Source: Candidatus Butyricimonas faecavium
Lineage (GTDB): Bacteria; Bacteroidota; Bacteroidia; Bacteroidales; Marinifilaceae
Direction of reading: 5' to 3'
DNA: 64,000 nt
Assembly: GCA_944321125.1 (NCBI GenBank)
Contig: CALUKD010000007.1
Span: 62,001-126,000, forward strand
Shown: positions 9,513-18,230 of the stretch, piece by piece
How positions within the stretch are numbered: position 1 is the first letter of the stretch
How the letters are laid out: every line of letters starts with the position of its first letter
Position numbers and translations under genes: made by a program
Notes under the pieces: generated by a model
What the model was told of the DNA's origin: nothing
Databases searched by the model: none
Seen by the model: only the letters and a program-made list of their open reading frames with translations

Positions 9513-10076
9513 TCATTCTTTGTTTTCTTTCTCCTTGTGGTTTTTGCCACCGAGGAAACGTTCCACTTTTACTTTGCGTTGTAATTGGATCATTCCATAC
9601 AGGAGTGCCTCCGGTCGCGGGGGGCATCCGGGAATGTAGACATCGACGGGAATGATCGAGTCGACTCCTTGCACGACATGGTAAGAGTTTTTAAACGGTC
9701 CACCGGAAATGGCACATCCTCCCACGGCAATCACGTATTTGGGTTCGGCCATCTGGTCGTAAAGACGTTTTAGCACGGGAGCCATCTTGTGAACGATCGT
9801 TCCTGCCACCATGATAAAGTCGGCCTGACGGGGACTGGCACGTGTTACCTCAAACCCGAATCGGGAGAAATCGTAACGTGCCGCTCCCACTGCCATGAAT
9901 TCAATACCACAGCAGCTTGTTGCGAAGGTAAGTGGCCAGAGGGAATTCGAACGTCCCCAGTTGATAACATCGTCAAGGCATCCCACGATAACATTGGTAC
10001 CGGATGCCCTAAGTTGTTCAAGATATTCGTTATCGTTGAACTCTTCATATTTCATGGATTTGATTTTTACTTCCAT
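9513..10076 (-). CDS. nuoB: NADH-quinone oxidoreductase-like complex, subunit B (N2 cluster)
   Basis: Carries the terminal iron-sulfur cluster N2 that reduces quinone. The ligands are the adjacent Cys pair in [10 protein letters not shown], the Cys in VGGCAISGG, and the Cys in [11 protein letters not shown]. Reading frames start at 10097 (overlapping nuoA by 31 nt), 10076 or 10055; I chose ATG 10076, which overlaps the nuoA stop by about 10 nt, but ATG 10055 (MKYEEFN) is also plausible. The C-terminus is lysine/glutamate rich. Translational coupling to nuoA is likely given the overlap. Confidence 0.95.
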   Translation of the reverse strand: MEVKIKSMKYEEFNDNEYLEQLRASGTNVIVGCLDDVINWGRSNSLWPLTFATSCCGIEFMAVGAARYDFSRFGFEVTRASPRQADFIMVAGTIVHKMAPVLKRLYDQMAEPKYVIAVGGCAISGGPFKNSYHVVQGVDSIIPVDVYIPGCPPRPEALLYGMIQLQRKVKVERFLGGKNHKEKENKE

Positions 10077-10417
10077 TCTAACGCTCCTTTCTTCCATGCG
10101 TAAGCCAATCCCAAAATAAGGATCAGCATGAAAAATAACACGTTAATTAAACCGTTAATTCCGGCATCTTGGACGGTGACAGCCCAAGGGTAGAGAAATA
10201 CGGTTTCTACATCAAACATTAAGAACAAGATGGCAAACAGGTAGTATCCTACCTTGAATTGCATCCATGATTTCCCTCGCGTGGGTACACCGCATTCGTA
10301 GGCTTCTCCCTTTTGTTTATTGAAGGTACGGGGAGAAATAGCCCGGGCGATACTCATCGCGATAACCACTAGCAAAATGGCTGTAATCAATACAACCACG
10401 AATAAAGTAAGATTCAT
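10067..10417 (-). CDS. nuoA: NADH-quinone oxidoreductase-like complex, subunit A
   Basis: First gene of the complex I operon, a three-helix membrane subunit of 116 aa. The family pattern [40 protein letters not shown] is recognisable; it includes the Cys-containing loop and the acidic helix 2 near the quinone chamber. ATG at 10417. No clear TAnnTTTG element is seen directly upstream on the minus strand, so the nuo promoter is unassigned. The leader between 10418 and 10556 contains two hairpins. Confidence 0.95.
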   Translation of the reverse strand: MNLTLFVVVLITAILLVVIAMSIARAISPRTFNKQKGEAYECGVPTRGKSWMQFKVGYYLFAILFLMFDVETVFLYPWAVTVQDAGINGLINVLFFMLILILGLAYAWKKGALEWK

Positions 10418-10518
10418 TTTAATAAAATGTTATAGGTTTAAAAGTTTTGTGCTACAAGTAAAGAATGAAAGTTACAGGAGTAAATGCGGCAAATTGTGAA
10501 TGTGTAATTGGCAATTTG

Positions 10519-10564
10519 CAGGCTATCGCCTAGCCTGTAACTTGTTTAGCCGGAAGCTAAACAA
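10519..10564. other. Paired hairpins upstream of nuoA
   Basis: Two adjacent inverted repeats. One is CAGGCTA-n5-TAGCCTG at 10519-10537. The other is TTGTTTAGC-n5-GCTAAACAA at 10542-10564, with a perfect 9-bp stem. On the minus strand they lie between the end of the small ORF at 10557 and nuoA. Neither is followed by a clear T-tract. They could end the upstream transcript or structure the nuo leader. Confidence 0.45.
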
Positions 10565-10931
10565 TGATTTTTCGCAAGGCAAAAACGTAGTATTTGGTCT
10601 TCCCCAGAGTCGAGTAAGGATGGAAGTACAAATTACATTTGGAAAGTGCTACCGTAATATTGTTTTTGTTGTTTCTTTGTCCGAAAAAGGGGACTAGTTG
10701 TGATTTGGAGTCCGGGACAACATGAGAGTAGCTTAGTGAAAGTTCGCAATTTTCATGGAAAAAGAATAGTAAAGGGATCGCAGATGTTTTGCAGATTTCG
10801 TTTCGACAGAAATTACATTCTAAACAGACTTCTTCCAAGGACAAATTTTGTCCTTTGGCTAGTATCCCATTGGAACAAACCAGTATGAATAATACAATTA
10901 ATATACTATTTTTCAGCATGTTCAACATCAT
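10557..10931 (-). CDS. Small Cys-rich exported protein of unknown function
   Basis: I do not recognise this 124-aa ORF. It starts with a good signal peptide (MLKNSILIVLFILVCSNGILA) and then a Cys-dense segment (VCLECNFCRNEIC, about residues 35-47) with later single Cys residues, so it may bind metal or form disulfides outside the cytoplasm. Support for it being real: an exact Bacteroidetes -7 element TATCTTTG (read on the minus strand) at 10951-10958, giving a leader of about 10 nt. Against: no recognised family and a low-information C-terminal half. The stop lies inside a hairpin. Confidence 0.45.
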   Translation of the reverse strand: MMLNMLKNSILIVLFILVCSNGILAKGQNLSLEEVCLECNFCRNEICKTSAIPLLFFFHENCELSLSYSHVVPDSKSQLVPFFGQRNNKNNITVALSKCNLYFHPYSTLGKTKYYVFALRKIIV

Positions 10932-10950
10932 TCTATTCTTTTAAGGTTCG

Positions 10951-10958
10951 CAAAGATA
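10951..10958 (-). promoter_or_regulatory. Promoter -7 element for the small exported ORF
   Basis: Minus-strand TATCTTTG matches TAnnTTTG exactly, 20 nt upstream of the ATG at 10931. A good -33 TTTG at the usual spacing is not seen. Confidence 0.4.
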
Positions 10959-11117
10959 ACCTAATTTTGAAATTTGATTGAAAAATGTGTGGTAAAGAAT
11001 GTTAATCATGAGACTAACAATTTGGTTCATAAAGTTAATAAACCCCTTTTCCTGGGTTTGTTTTTTTCTTACTTTTGTAATCTCTCCGGAAAAGGAGAAT
11101 ATTCCGGGGGTTAATAC

Positions 11118-13019
11118 ATGAAATTAGGAAAAAATATGAGTGATACCATTCATCATGAGTGTGGTTTTGCGTTGATTCGATTGCTAAAACCATTAGATTA
11201 TTATCAGAAAAAATACGGTTCTTTCCTTTATGGGCTAAACAGGTTGTACATATTAATGGAAAAACAGCGTAACCGCGGCCAAGATGGGGCGGGAGTAGTG
11301 GGTTTAAAACTTGATATGGAACCGGGGTATAAGTACATGGATCGTGTGCGCTCCTGTGATGCAAACCCGATACAGGATGTTTTTGACCGGATTCACGCAT
11401 CGTTTACGCCAGAGATCCACGGGAAGGATGCCGTTTGGGCAAAGCAGAACCTTCCATTTGTTTCCGAAATCTATTTGGGACATTTACGTTACGCGACTTT
11501 TGGAAAAAATAATATAGATTACGTTCATCCTTTGAAACGAGCAAGTAATTGGCGGGCGCATAACTTGGCGTTGGCGGCGAATTTTAACTTGACGAACGTG
11601 GACGAATTATTCGAGAGCCTAATCCGGGCGGGACAGTATCCACGGAATTATTCCGATACTGTAACTTTGCTTGAGAAAGTCGGCTATTTTTTAGATAGCG
11701 AGATTCAGGATTTATACCGTTTCTATAAGGAAAAGGGATTTTCGAAGCAGGAGATTACCCCGTTGATCGAGCGTACGATTGATTTACCTAAAGTCCTTTC
11801 TCGGAGTAGCGAGGATTGGGACGGTGGGTATGCTGTTGCAGGTGTAGTTGGACATGGTGATGCTTTCGTGATGCGTGACCCGTGGGGTATACGTCCGGCT
11901 TATTACTACAAGGACGATGAAGTGGTTGTGGTGGCTTCCGAGGCTTCCGTGATCCAGACAGCGTTTCAAGGGATGAACATGGAGATATCCGAGGTCCGAC
12001 CGGGGTATGCTCTGTTGATCAAAAAAGATGGGACCGTAACCGAGGAACTTGTGCGTGAACCGCAACAACGTGCCAGTTGTTCGTTTGAACGTATCTATTT
12101 CTCCCGAGGAAATGATAGGAATATATATCAGGAACGGAAAAAGCTGGGAGAGTTATTGACACCTCGTTTGGTGAAGGCCGTGGACGGAGATCTCGATAAT
12201 ACGGTATTTTCTTTCATTCCCAATACTGCTGAAACTTCTTTCTACGGGATGGTGAAAGGAATACAGCAGTATATGGTGGAGGAGAAAAAACGGTTGATCC
12301 GGGAGGGAAAGGCAGCATGGAGCGAGGAAACGCTTGACGAGATCATTTGCCGGGAACCCCGTATCGAGAAAATTGTGATCAAGGATGCCAAGTTACGTAC
12401 GTTTATTACTTCGGATTCCGGTCGTGACGGACTGGTGGGACATGTATATGACGTGACTTACGGGGCCGTGCAGCCTACGGATAATCTCGTGGTGATTGAT
12501 GACTCGATTGTGCGGGGAACGACGTTAAAGAAGAGTATTTTACGTATTCTCGACCGTCTTGGGCCGAAACGTATCGTGGTAGTGTCTTCTGCCCCGCAGA
12601 TTCGTTACCCCGACTGTTACGGGATCGATATGACCCGGATGAACGAATTTATTGCGTTTAATGCTGCCATCGAGTTGTTGAAGGAACGAGGCATGACGGA
12701 ATTGATTGACGAGGTGTACCGGAAGTGTAAGGCTCAACAAGGACTACCCAAAGAGCAGGTGGTAAATCATGTGAAAGAGATTTATGCTCCTTTTACCGAG
12801 GAGGAAATTTCTGATAAGATCGCCGAGATGGTGCGTGACGAGCATCTGAATGCCGAAGTGAAGGTGGTGTTCCAGTCCGTCGAAGATTTACATGTGGCTT
12901 GCCCGAATGACACGGGTGACTGGTATTTTACTGGAAATTATCCCACTCCCGGGGGTAACAAGGTAGTCAATACTGCTTATATTAATTGGGTGGAAGGGAG
13001 GAATGAACGGTCTTATTAA
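11118..13019 (+). CDS. Amidophosphoribosyltransferase-family protein, long form
   Basis: Class II glutamine amidotransferase fused to a phosphoribosyltransferase, as in PurF, which makes phosphoribosylamine at the first step of purine synthesis. The nucleophile Cys follows a short leader (MSDTIHHECGFALIR, so a propeptide may be removed). The glutaminase motif NRGQDGAGVVGL lies near residue 54. The PRPP loop VVIDDSIVRGTT lies near residue 460. At 633 aa it is about 130-150 residues longer than ordinary PurF. Start at 11118 or, more likely by family, ATG 11136. It stands alone and is convergent with the metalloprotease gene. Confidence 0.8.
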   Translation: MKLGKNMSDTIHHECGFALIRLLKPLDYYQKKYGSFLYGLNRLYILMEKQRNRGQDGAGVVGLKLDMEPGYKYMDRVRSCDANPIQDVFDRIHASFTPEIHGKDAVWAKQNLPFVSEIYLGHLRYATFGKNNIDYVHPLKRASNWRAHNLALAANFNLTNVDELFESLIRAGQYPRNYSDTVTLLEKVGYFLDSEIQDLYRFYKEKGFSKQEITPLIERTIDLPKVLSRSSEDWDGGYAVAGVVGHGDAFVMRDPWGIRPAYYYKDDEVVVVASEASVIQTAFQGMNMEISEVRPGYALLIKKDGTVTEELVREPQQRASCSFERIYFSRGNDRNIYQERKKLGELLTPRLVKAVDGDLDNTVFSFIPNTAETSFYGMVKGIQQYMVEEKKRLIREGKAAWSEETLDEIICREPRIEKIVIKDAKLRTFITSDSGRDGLVGHVYDVTYGAVQPTDNLVVIDDSIVRGTTLKKSILRILDRLGPKRIVVVSSAPQIRYPDCYGIDMTRMNEFIAFNAAIELLKERGMTELIDEVYRKCKAQQGLPKEQVVNHVKEIYAPFTEEEISDKIAEMVRDEHLNAEVKVVFQSVEDLHVACPNDTGDWYFTGNYPTPGGNKVVNTAYINWVEGRNERSY

Positions 13020-13415
13020 TTTCTTTATTTATGATTTTAGATTTATGGTTTCTTTCCCCGGTGAATCGGTATGGAGGGAATCTTAAATCTAAAATCACGA
13101 AATCTAAAGTCCAGAAGGTTTTCACTTTTCTGTTCAAAGTTATTGCAATTTGTTTGTAGATGTTTACGGGTATTAAAAAATCGGCTATAAAGCGAGGTAT
13201 GTAAAGTAATCCGTTAGTTGCATAAGTACGTAGAGAGAGACAAAAAGGGAAGGAGAAAAAGATTGTTCGGGACAAGTTGTAGATTTGTTATTACCACAAA
13301 AGGAGAAATAAGGAATTGCTCCATGGGTTTGAAGAGGCTGAATTCCAAGTTAAAATGAATTTGGTTTTAACTTAGAATTCACCTTCCGGATATTGCGTTT
13401 TTATTTCGTGATTGA
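13020..13415. other. Non-coding gap with heptamer repeat and terminator
   Basis: Contains ATTTATG, ATTTTAG, ATTTATG in register at 13027-13047 and a reverse-complement arm of CTAAAAT type near 13081-13112, flanking a GC-richer loop. The long hairpin at 13339-13381 follows. A minus-strand ORF at 12982-13275 is the translation of these repeats and not a gene. Confidence 0.6.
13339..13381. terminator. Bidirectional hairpin between convergent genes
   Basis: Arms TGAATTC-C-AAGTTAAAA (13339-13355) and TTTTAACTT-A-GAATTCA (13365-13381) pair with one mismatch around a 9-nt loop. It lies between the ends of the PurF-like gene (+) and the metalloprotease gene (-), so it can serve both. Confidence 0.65.
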
Positions 13416-14636
13416 CTATTTGATTATGAGCGGTTCCTCGATAATCATTGTGGCACGGCTAGTATTTTTTACTGTGATTTTCGGTCCCGGGATGAGGGGA
13501 CTGTAATCAAGGACGTGTCTGATACGGGCTCGTTGTTCAGGGGTGATTCGATCGCGATAACCATATTGATAGTCCATGATATTATATGATGTGAAGGTAA
13601 TCCCATTGCGACTTTGACGTTGTGCTGCTTGGGCAAAAGTTAATGTGTACATACTTGTCAACCAATTTTCATAAGCCGGACGATCATAATCAGGAGTGTC
13701 TTCACAATAATCGGTTGTTTGTCCATTGGTACCACCGGAAAATACATGGAATAACCCGAGATAATGTCCCAATTCATGGGCTAGAGTATTGGGCCATATT
13801 TGTTCTAGACCGTAAGGGCCTTGTTCTCTTTTACCAAAGAAAGCGCTGTTTATCATCACGGCCTGTACGGAGGTGGTAGGAAGGTTGGTATAAAATGTGT
13901 CATTTCTCCTTAAACCGGGTAGGGATTTGCCTTGTGGAGTGTACGGAGTTGTGGCAATTCCCGTTACGTTTTCTTCGGAGAAGGTGCAGACGATGATGTT
14001 GATGTATTTGTTAGGGTCCCATATTATTTCAGTTCCATTGTAACTATTTTCTTTAAGGTAGTTTTCAACATTGAATTGGGTAAATGGACTTTGAACGATG
14101 TGTACCCCGGGAATGGCCAAGGGAGTTCCTTCAGGCGTGGTTGTGGCAAGGATAAATTGTAGGTTAAGATTTTCACTTTTACCATTATTGCCACGGTAGA
14201 AGTTGTTTACATGGTCCATACATTCTTGAATGTAATAGCCTATGATTTCTGCGTTATATTCAGAACGATTCGTATACACATGGAAAATGACTGGAAGTTC
14301 AAAATAAGTTTCTCCGTTCTGGGTTATGGTGAGGATTTGTTGTTGGTCGGAATTGGAGACTGTGACAGTACCCGTGCGTTCGGTTGTGGTCGTGTTGACT
14401 TGAGTGTTAATTACGAGAGTATCTCCTTGCGGGGAGTTTACTTTACTCGCCCGGCACCAAGAGGTGGGGCTGGCAACTGACCAATCGGAACCGCTCCGAA
14501 GAGCAATGCGGATGGTTTGTTGCTCACTGCTTACCCGGATTTCATTACCCGTCGATAATTCTATGCCCTCGAACTTGTCCTTTTCGCAGGAAACAACAAG
14601 TAGAAACAAGAGGTAAATGAGAATGTATTTTTGCAT
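13416..14636 (-). CDS. Zinc metalloprotease lipoprotein with BACON domain
   Basis: Exported lipoprotein: lipobox LLVVSC with Cys17 after a short hydrophobic signal. Residues 28-115 form a BACON-type beta domain (SDWSVASPTSWC, TITQNG). The catalytic domain is a metzincin: zinc motif HELGHYLGLFH near residue 290 (third His and family residue present), followed by the Met-turn region SYNIMDYQ. It matches the Bacteroidetes 'zinc-dependent metalloproteinase lipoprotein' family in layout. It lies 11 nt after smpB in the same direction and is likely co-transcribed with it, though functionally unrelated. Confidence 0.85.
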   Translation of the reverse strand: MQKYILIYLLFLLVVSCEKDKFEGIELSTGNEIRVSSEQQTIRIALRSGSDWSVASPTSWCRASKVNSPQGDTLVINTQVNTTTTERTGTVTVSNSDQQQILTITQNGETYFELPVIFHVYTNRSEYNAEIIGYYIQECMDHVNNFYRGNNGKSENLNLQFILATTTPEGTPLAIPGVHIVQSPFTQFNVENYLKENSYNGTEIIWDPNKYINIIVCTFSEENVTGIATTPYTPQGKSLPGLRRNDTFYTNLPTTSVQAVMINSAFFGKREQGPYGLEQIWPNTLAHELGHYLGLFHVFSGGTNGQTTDYCEDTPDYDRPAYENWLTSMYTLTFAQAAQRQSRNGITFTSYNIMDYQYGYRDRITPEQRARIRHVLDYSPLIPGPKITVKNTSRATMIIEEPLIIK

Positions 14637-14647
14637 GTTTGTAGGTT

Positions 14648-15109
14648 TTATTTTTTCATGTAGCGGTCCATCTCTCGTTTGGCGTCTTTCTGTTTTAAGG
14701 TTTCTCGCTTGTCGTATTCTTTCTTTCCCCGGGCGAGGGCGATGCGGAGTTTGGCAAAGCCTTTCTCGTTGAGGAAGAGGCGGACGGGGACGATGGTGAG
14801 GCCTGATTCTTTAGTCTTACGTTCGAGTTTGACAAGTTCTTTCTTTTGCAGCAAGAGTTTACGTTCTCTGCGCTCGATGTGATTGTAGTAGGTTCCTAAC
14901 TTGTACTCGGCAACGTACATACCCTTAATCCACAGTTCGCCGTTGTGGAAGTAACAATAAGAATCTACCAATCCGGCTTTTCCGGCCCGGATGGATTTGA
15001 TCTCGGTACCGGTGAGCATGATACCGGCGGTGTATTCTTCCAAGAACTCGTAGTCGAAGGATGCCCGTCTATTTTTTATATTGATATTGTTTTGCATAGG
15101 TATTGACAT
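14648..15109 (-). CDS. smpB: SsrA-binding protein SmpB
   Basis: Binds tmRNA and delivers it to stalled ribosomes for trans-translation. The 153-aa protein shows the family core: [35 protein letters not shown], the [13 protein letters not shown] segment, the [29 protein letters not shown] block, and the basic C-terminal tail that inserts into the mRNA channel ([13 protein letters not shown]). ATG at 15109 directly abuts the stop of the upstream membrane-protein gene, so the two are probably translationally coupled. Confidence 0.95.
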   Translation of the reverse strand: MSIPMQNNINIKNRRASFDYEFLEEYTAGIMLTGTEIKSIRAGKAGLVDSYCYFHNGELWIKGMYVAEYKLGTYYNHIERRERKLLLQKKELVKLERKTKESGLTIVPVRLFLNEKGFAKLRIALARGKKEYDKRETLKQKDAKREMDRYMKK

Positions 15110-15688
15110 TTAAGCGTAAATAGTGGGTATTCTGAATATAATCATCAGCAGTTGTTGTATAATGATCGGTGACACGATCACTAGCAAGCCGATGATGACG
15201 ATGGCACTTTTGCGGTATTGTACGTCGAGGGCTGTCAATTGGTTCAGTCCGACGTAGAGGGTACGCAGGCACAGCAGGCTACATATTGCCATGAGTTGGG
15301 ATATAAATCCTTCCGAGAGTCCACTGGAAAGGCAGTGAAACGGAATGAAAACAGCCGAGCTGTATACGGCAAGGCGAAGGGCCGTCCGGTTGGCTTCGGG
15401 CATTTTGTTGATGAGATATTCCCGGGATACCCGGTAGGTAATGTAGCTTCCCACGATGGAGGCCATGAACAGGATGATACCGATTCCGATGGCATAAAGG
15501 GGAGACGTGTACAACAAACGTAGTAATATTGCACATACAGAAGAAGTTATAGATAGAGGCACGAGGAAATTTTTAAAAAGTTCGATTCCCTCGATATTTT
15601 CCCGACTAATTGCCTGCCACTCCATTTCGGGGTGAAGTAGTAGCTTCCGGGGCCTCGTGAATATACTTTTAATGTCCAATTTCTTCAT
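15110..15688 (-). CDS. Yip1-domain-like integral membrane protein
   Basis: A 192-aa protein with a short basic N-terminus (residues 1-35) and about five hydrophobic helices (FLVPLSITSSVCAILLRLL, AIGIGIILFMASIVGSYITY, LAVYSSAVFIPFHCL, QLMAICSLLCLRTLYVG, AIVIIGLLVIVSPIIIQQLLMII). Layout and length fit the bacterial Yip1/YIPF-like family, whose biochemical role is not known. It is the first gene of a probable three-gene unit with smpB and the metalloprotease lipoprotein. Confidence 0.7.
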   Translation of the reverse strand: MKKLDIKSIFTRPRKLLLHPEMEWQAISRENIEGIELFKNFLVPLSITSSVCAILLRLLYTSPLYAIGIGIILFMASIVGSYITYRVSREYLINKMPEANRTALRLAVYSSAVFIPFHCLSSGLSEGFISQLMAICSLLCLRTLYVGLNQLTALDVQYRKSAIVIIGLLVIVSPIIIQQLLMIIFRIPTIYA

Positions 15689-16040
15689 AGTAACGCGAAA
15701 ATACTGTTTTTTATCGAGATTAGTTCGTAAAGTTTGTAAAGTTTATAAGGTCGATAAGGTGCGTAAGGTTCATGGTTCTTTGCAGGGGGCTTTGTCCAAG
15801 GACTCCGGCTCTTCATGGACCTTACGAAGTTTCACATGAAAATGTAGCCATCCTGTAACAAATATTTCATTTCTTCGTTAAAATTTACGTGAAGCAGAAG
15901 GCCGAGTATTTGGCTGGTGAGGTATTGAAACGGCAGTTTTTCTCTATCTCGGCAGACAAGAGCGTGTAAGTGTTGTTGATTGATTTTTTGGATAGAAACT
16001 TGTAATTTTATAACCTGTAATTTGTAACTAATTAAATAGT
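15689..16040. other. Non-coding gap with nonamer repeat
   Basis: Divergent intergenic region between the Yip1-like gene and lutA. It holds the nonamer array at 15727-15771 and an inverted counterpart near 15811-15832. The rest (15840-16040) shows no ORF or clear promoter; TAATTTG at about 16017 is a near-match to a -7 element for lutA. Confidence 0.55.
15727..15832. repeat. Nonamer-periodic repeat with inverted arm
   Basis: Five contiguous 9-nt units: GTAAAGTTT twice, ATAAGGTCG, ATAAGGTGC, GTAAGGTTC (15727-15771). An inverted arm CTTCATGGACCTTACGAAG lies at 15811-15829 after a GC-rich loop. Because 9 is a multiple of 3 the array reads as a repeating peptide in one frame, which is not a gene. 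Confidence 0.65.
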
Positions 16041-16778
16041 ATGAAAATAGGATTATTTATACCCTGTTACATTAATGCAATTTACCCGGGTGTGGGGGTG
16101 GCTTCGTACAAGTTGTTGGCTTCGTTGGGATTGGATGTCGATTATCCGCTGGACCAGACCTGTTGTGGGCAACCGATGGCGAATGGAGGGTTTGAGCGGG
16201 ATTCGATCGGGTTGGCCAGGCGGATGGAGAGATTGTTTGAGAAGTATGATTACGTGGTGGGACCGTCGGCCAGTTGTGTGGTTTTCGTGAAAGAGCATTA
16301 CCCGAGATTGTTGAACAGGGAAGAACATACTTGTATCAGTAGTCGTATTTACGAGATTTGCGAGTTCTTGCATGACGTGGTGAAGGTGGATAAGCTGAAT
16401 GCCTCTTTTCCGCATAAAGTGAGTATTCATAATAGTTGTCACGGGGAGAGGTTGTTGCATCTTTCTTCCCCGAGCGAGTTGATGATTCCCCGTTATTCGA
16501 AGTTGCGGGATTTGTTGTCACTGGTGAAAGATGTGAAGGTGTTCGAGCCCAAACGAGTGGATGAGTGTTGCGGTTTCGGGGGAATGTTTTCCGTGGAGGA
16601 GCCGGCGACCTCCGTGTGCATGGGACAAGATAAGGTGCATGACCATATGTCAACCGGGGCGGAATACATCACGGGAGCAGACAGTTCGTGCTTGATGCAT
16701 ATGGAAGGGATTATCCGCCGGGAGAAGTTACCGATAAAGACAATACACGTGGTGGAGATATTAAGTCAAGGGTTATAA
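16041..16778 (+). CDS. lutA: Lactate utilization protein A (Fe-S oxidoreductase, CCG domains)
   Basis: Subunit of the LutABC (YkgEFG) L-lactate oxidase complex that feeds electrons from lactate into metabolism. The 245-aa protein has two CCG-type cysteine-rich domains: TCCGQPMANGGF near residue 40 with SASCVVF, and SCHGERLLH with ECCGFGGMFSV near residue 178, which ligate an iron-sulfur cluster. ATG at 16041. It is followed by lutB after 35 nt and lutC, giving the standard three-gene operon. Confidence 0.9.
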   Translation: MKIGLFIPCYINAIYPGVGVASYKLLASLGLDVDYPLDQTCCGQPMANGGFERDSIGLARRMERLFEKYDYVVGPSASCVVFVKEHYPRLLNREEHTCISSRIYEICEFLHDVVKVDKLNASFPHKVSIHNSCHGERLLHLSSPSELMIPRYSKLRDLLSLVKDVKVFEPKRVDECCGFGGMFSVEEPATSVCMGQDKVHDHMSTGAEYITGADSSCLMHMEGIIRREKLPIKTIHVVEILSQGL

Positions 16779-16813
16779 AGTTCATGAGGTTTGTAAATTA
16801 AATAAAATAAAAA

Positions 16814-18181
16814 ATGAGTTCACACGCTAAAGCTGCCAAGAAATTTATAGCTGACCGAGAGAGAACGGCATGGCATGATCAGGCGCTGTTTTTCGTGCGG
16901 GAGAAACGGGACAGGATGGCCCATAATGTTCCTGAATGGGAAGCGTTGCGGGAGATGGCGAGTAATATGAAACTGCATACGATAGCCAATTTACCGTATT
17001 ATCTTGAAATGTTCGAGAAGAACGCCACGGCAAACGGGATTCATGTGCACTGGGCGAAAAATGCCGAAGAACATAACCGGATTGTTTACGAGATTATCCA
17101 GAAACACGGGGGAAAGAATCTCGTGAAGAGTAAGTCTATGCTGGCGGAAGAGTGCGGGTTGAGTCCTTACTTGGAGGCAAGAGGGATTGATGCCGTGGAG
17201 TCAGATTTGGGCGAACGGATCATGCAGTTTATGGGAACTCCGCCAAGTCATATTGTACTACCTGCCATTCACGTGAAGCGGGAAGAGGTAGGAAAGGTTT
17301 TCGAGAAGGAATTACATACGGAGCCGGGGAATAGTGATCCGACTTACCTGACTCATGCGGCTCGGGCTGCCTTGCGGGAGAAGTTCCTGCATGCGGATAT
17401 TGCTATGACGGGTGTTAATTTTGCCGTGGCTTCATCGGGGGCTTTCGTGGTTTGTACGAACGAGGGAAATGCCGATATGGGTACTTCTTTCCCCAAGGTG
17501 CATATTGCGATTATGGGATTGGAGAAAGTTGTGCCGGATTATGATGCACTGGCTCTGTACGTGAGGTTATTGGCCCGTTCGGCCACGGGGCAACCTTCAA
17601 CGACCTATACGTCACATTACAAGAAACCGATGGAGGGGCAGGAAATGCATATCGTGATCGTGGATAATGGGCGGAGTGATATTCTAGCTTGTACGGAACA
17701 CGTGAATATGTTGAAGTGTATCCGTTGCGGGTCATGTATTAACACTTGCCCCGTGTATCGCCGGACGGGGGGATATTCTTACTCTTATTTTATCCCGGGT
17801 CCCGTGGGGATCAACTTGGGTATGTTGAAGTCTCCGGAGAAGTATTCGGGAAATGTGTCGGCTTGTTCGCTTTGTTATTCCTGTTCGAATGTTTGTCCGG
17901 TAAAGATTGATTTGGCGGAACAGATTTATAAGTGGCGGCAGAATCTGGCGCCACTGCATTTGGCTGATCCGTCGAAGAAGTTGATGGTGAAGGGGATGAG
18001 GTTTATCATGAATCATCCCGGTTTATTTTATAACGCTATTGCTGCGGGACGTTTTGCGGAAAGGATGCCCCGTTTTGTGTTGTATAATTCTCTCGATGCA
18101 TGGGGCATCGGGCGAGAGCTTCCGGAATTTGCGAAGGAGACGTTTAATGAGATGTGGAAAAAGGGATTGAAAACCGATTAA
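16814..18181 (+). CDS. lutB: Lactate utilization protein B (LUD domain + 2x[4Fe-4S])
   Basis: Central subunit of the LutABC lactate-oxidising complex, 455 aa. The N-terminal two thirds is the LUD/YkgG-like fold (SKSMLAEECGL, HIVLPAIHVKREEVG, GVNFAVASSGAFVVCTNEGN). A ferredoxin module follows with CIRCGSCINTCPVYRR (near residue 300) and CSLCYSCSNVCPVKIDL (near residue 355). The C-terminal helical part is typical of LutB. It is the middle gene of lutABC, on the plus strand. Confidence 0.93.
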   Translation: MSSHAKAAKKFIADRERTAWHDQALFFVREKRDRMAHNVPEWEALREMASNMKLHTIANLPYYLEMFEKNATANGIHVHWAKNAEEHNRIVYEIIQKHGGKNLVKSKSMLAEECGLSPYLEARGIDAVESDLGERIMQFMGTPPSHIVLPAIHVKREEVGKVFEKELHTEPGNSDPTYLTHAARAALREKFLHADIAMTGVNFAVASSGAFVVCTNEGNADMGTSFPKVHIAIMGLEKVVPDYDALALYVRLLARSATGQPSTTYTSHYKKPMEGQEMHIVIVDNGRSDILACTEHVNMLKCIRCGSCINTCPVYRRTGGYSYSYFIPGPVGINLGMLKSPEKYSGNVSACSLCYSCSNVCPVKIDLAEQIYKWRQNLAPLHLADPSKKLMVKGMRFIMNHPGLFYNAIAAGRFAERMPRFVLYNSLDAWGIGRELPEFAKETFNEMWKKGLKTD

Positions 18182-18230
18182 GTGTTGATGGGTAGGTGGA
18201 AATTATAAACCAAAAATCTAAAATTAGAAT

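Noticed and set aside
11040-11077. AAACCC-n8-GGGTTT followed by a T-run before the PurF-like gene
   Set aside because: Six-bp stem only, no upstream plus-strand gene to terminate; could be a weak attenuator but evidence is too thin.
12982-13275. 97-codon minus-strand ORF after the PurF-like gene
   Set aside because: It is mostly the translation of the heptamer repeat and overlaps the PurF-like 3' end.
15657-15839. 60-codon plus-strand ORF with a KVxKV repeat
   Set aside because: The repeat peptide is simply the 9-nt DNA repeat read in frame; there is no start signal or family.
16053-16653. Two minus-strand ORFs of 135 and 105 codons opposite lutA
   Set aside because: Shadow frames of lutA, which has full CCG motifs.
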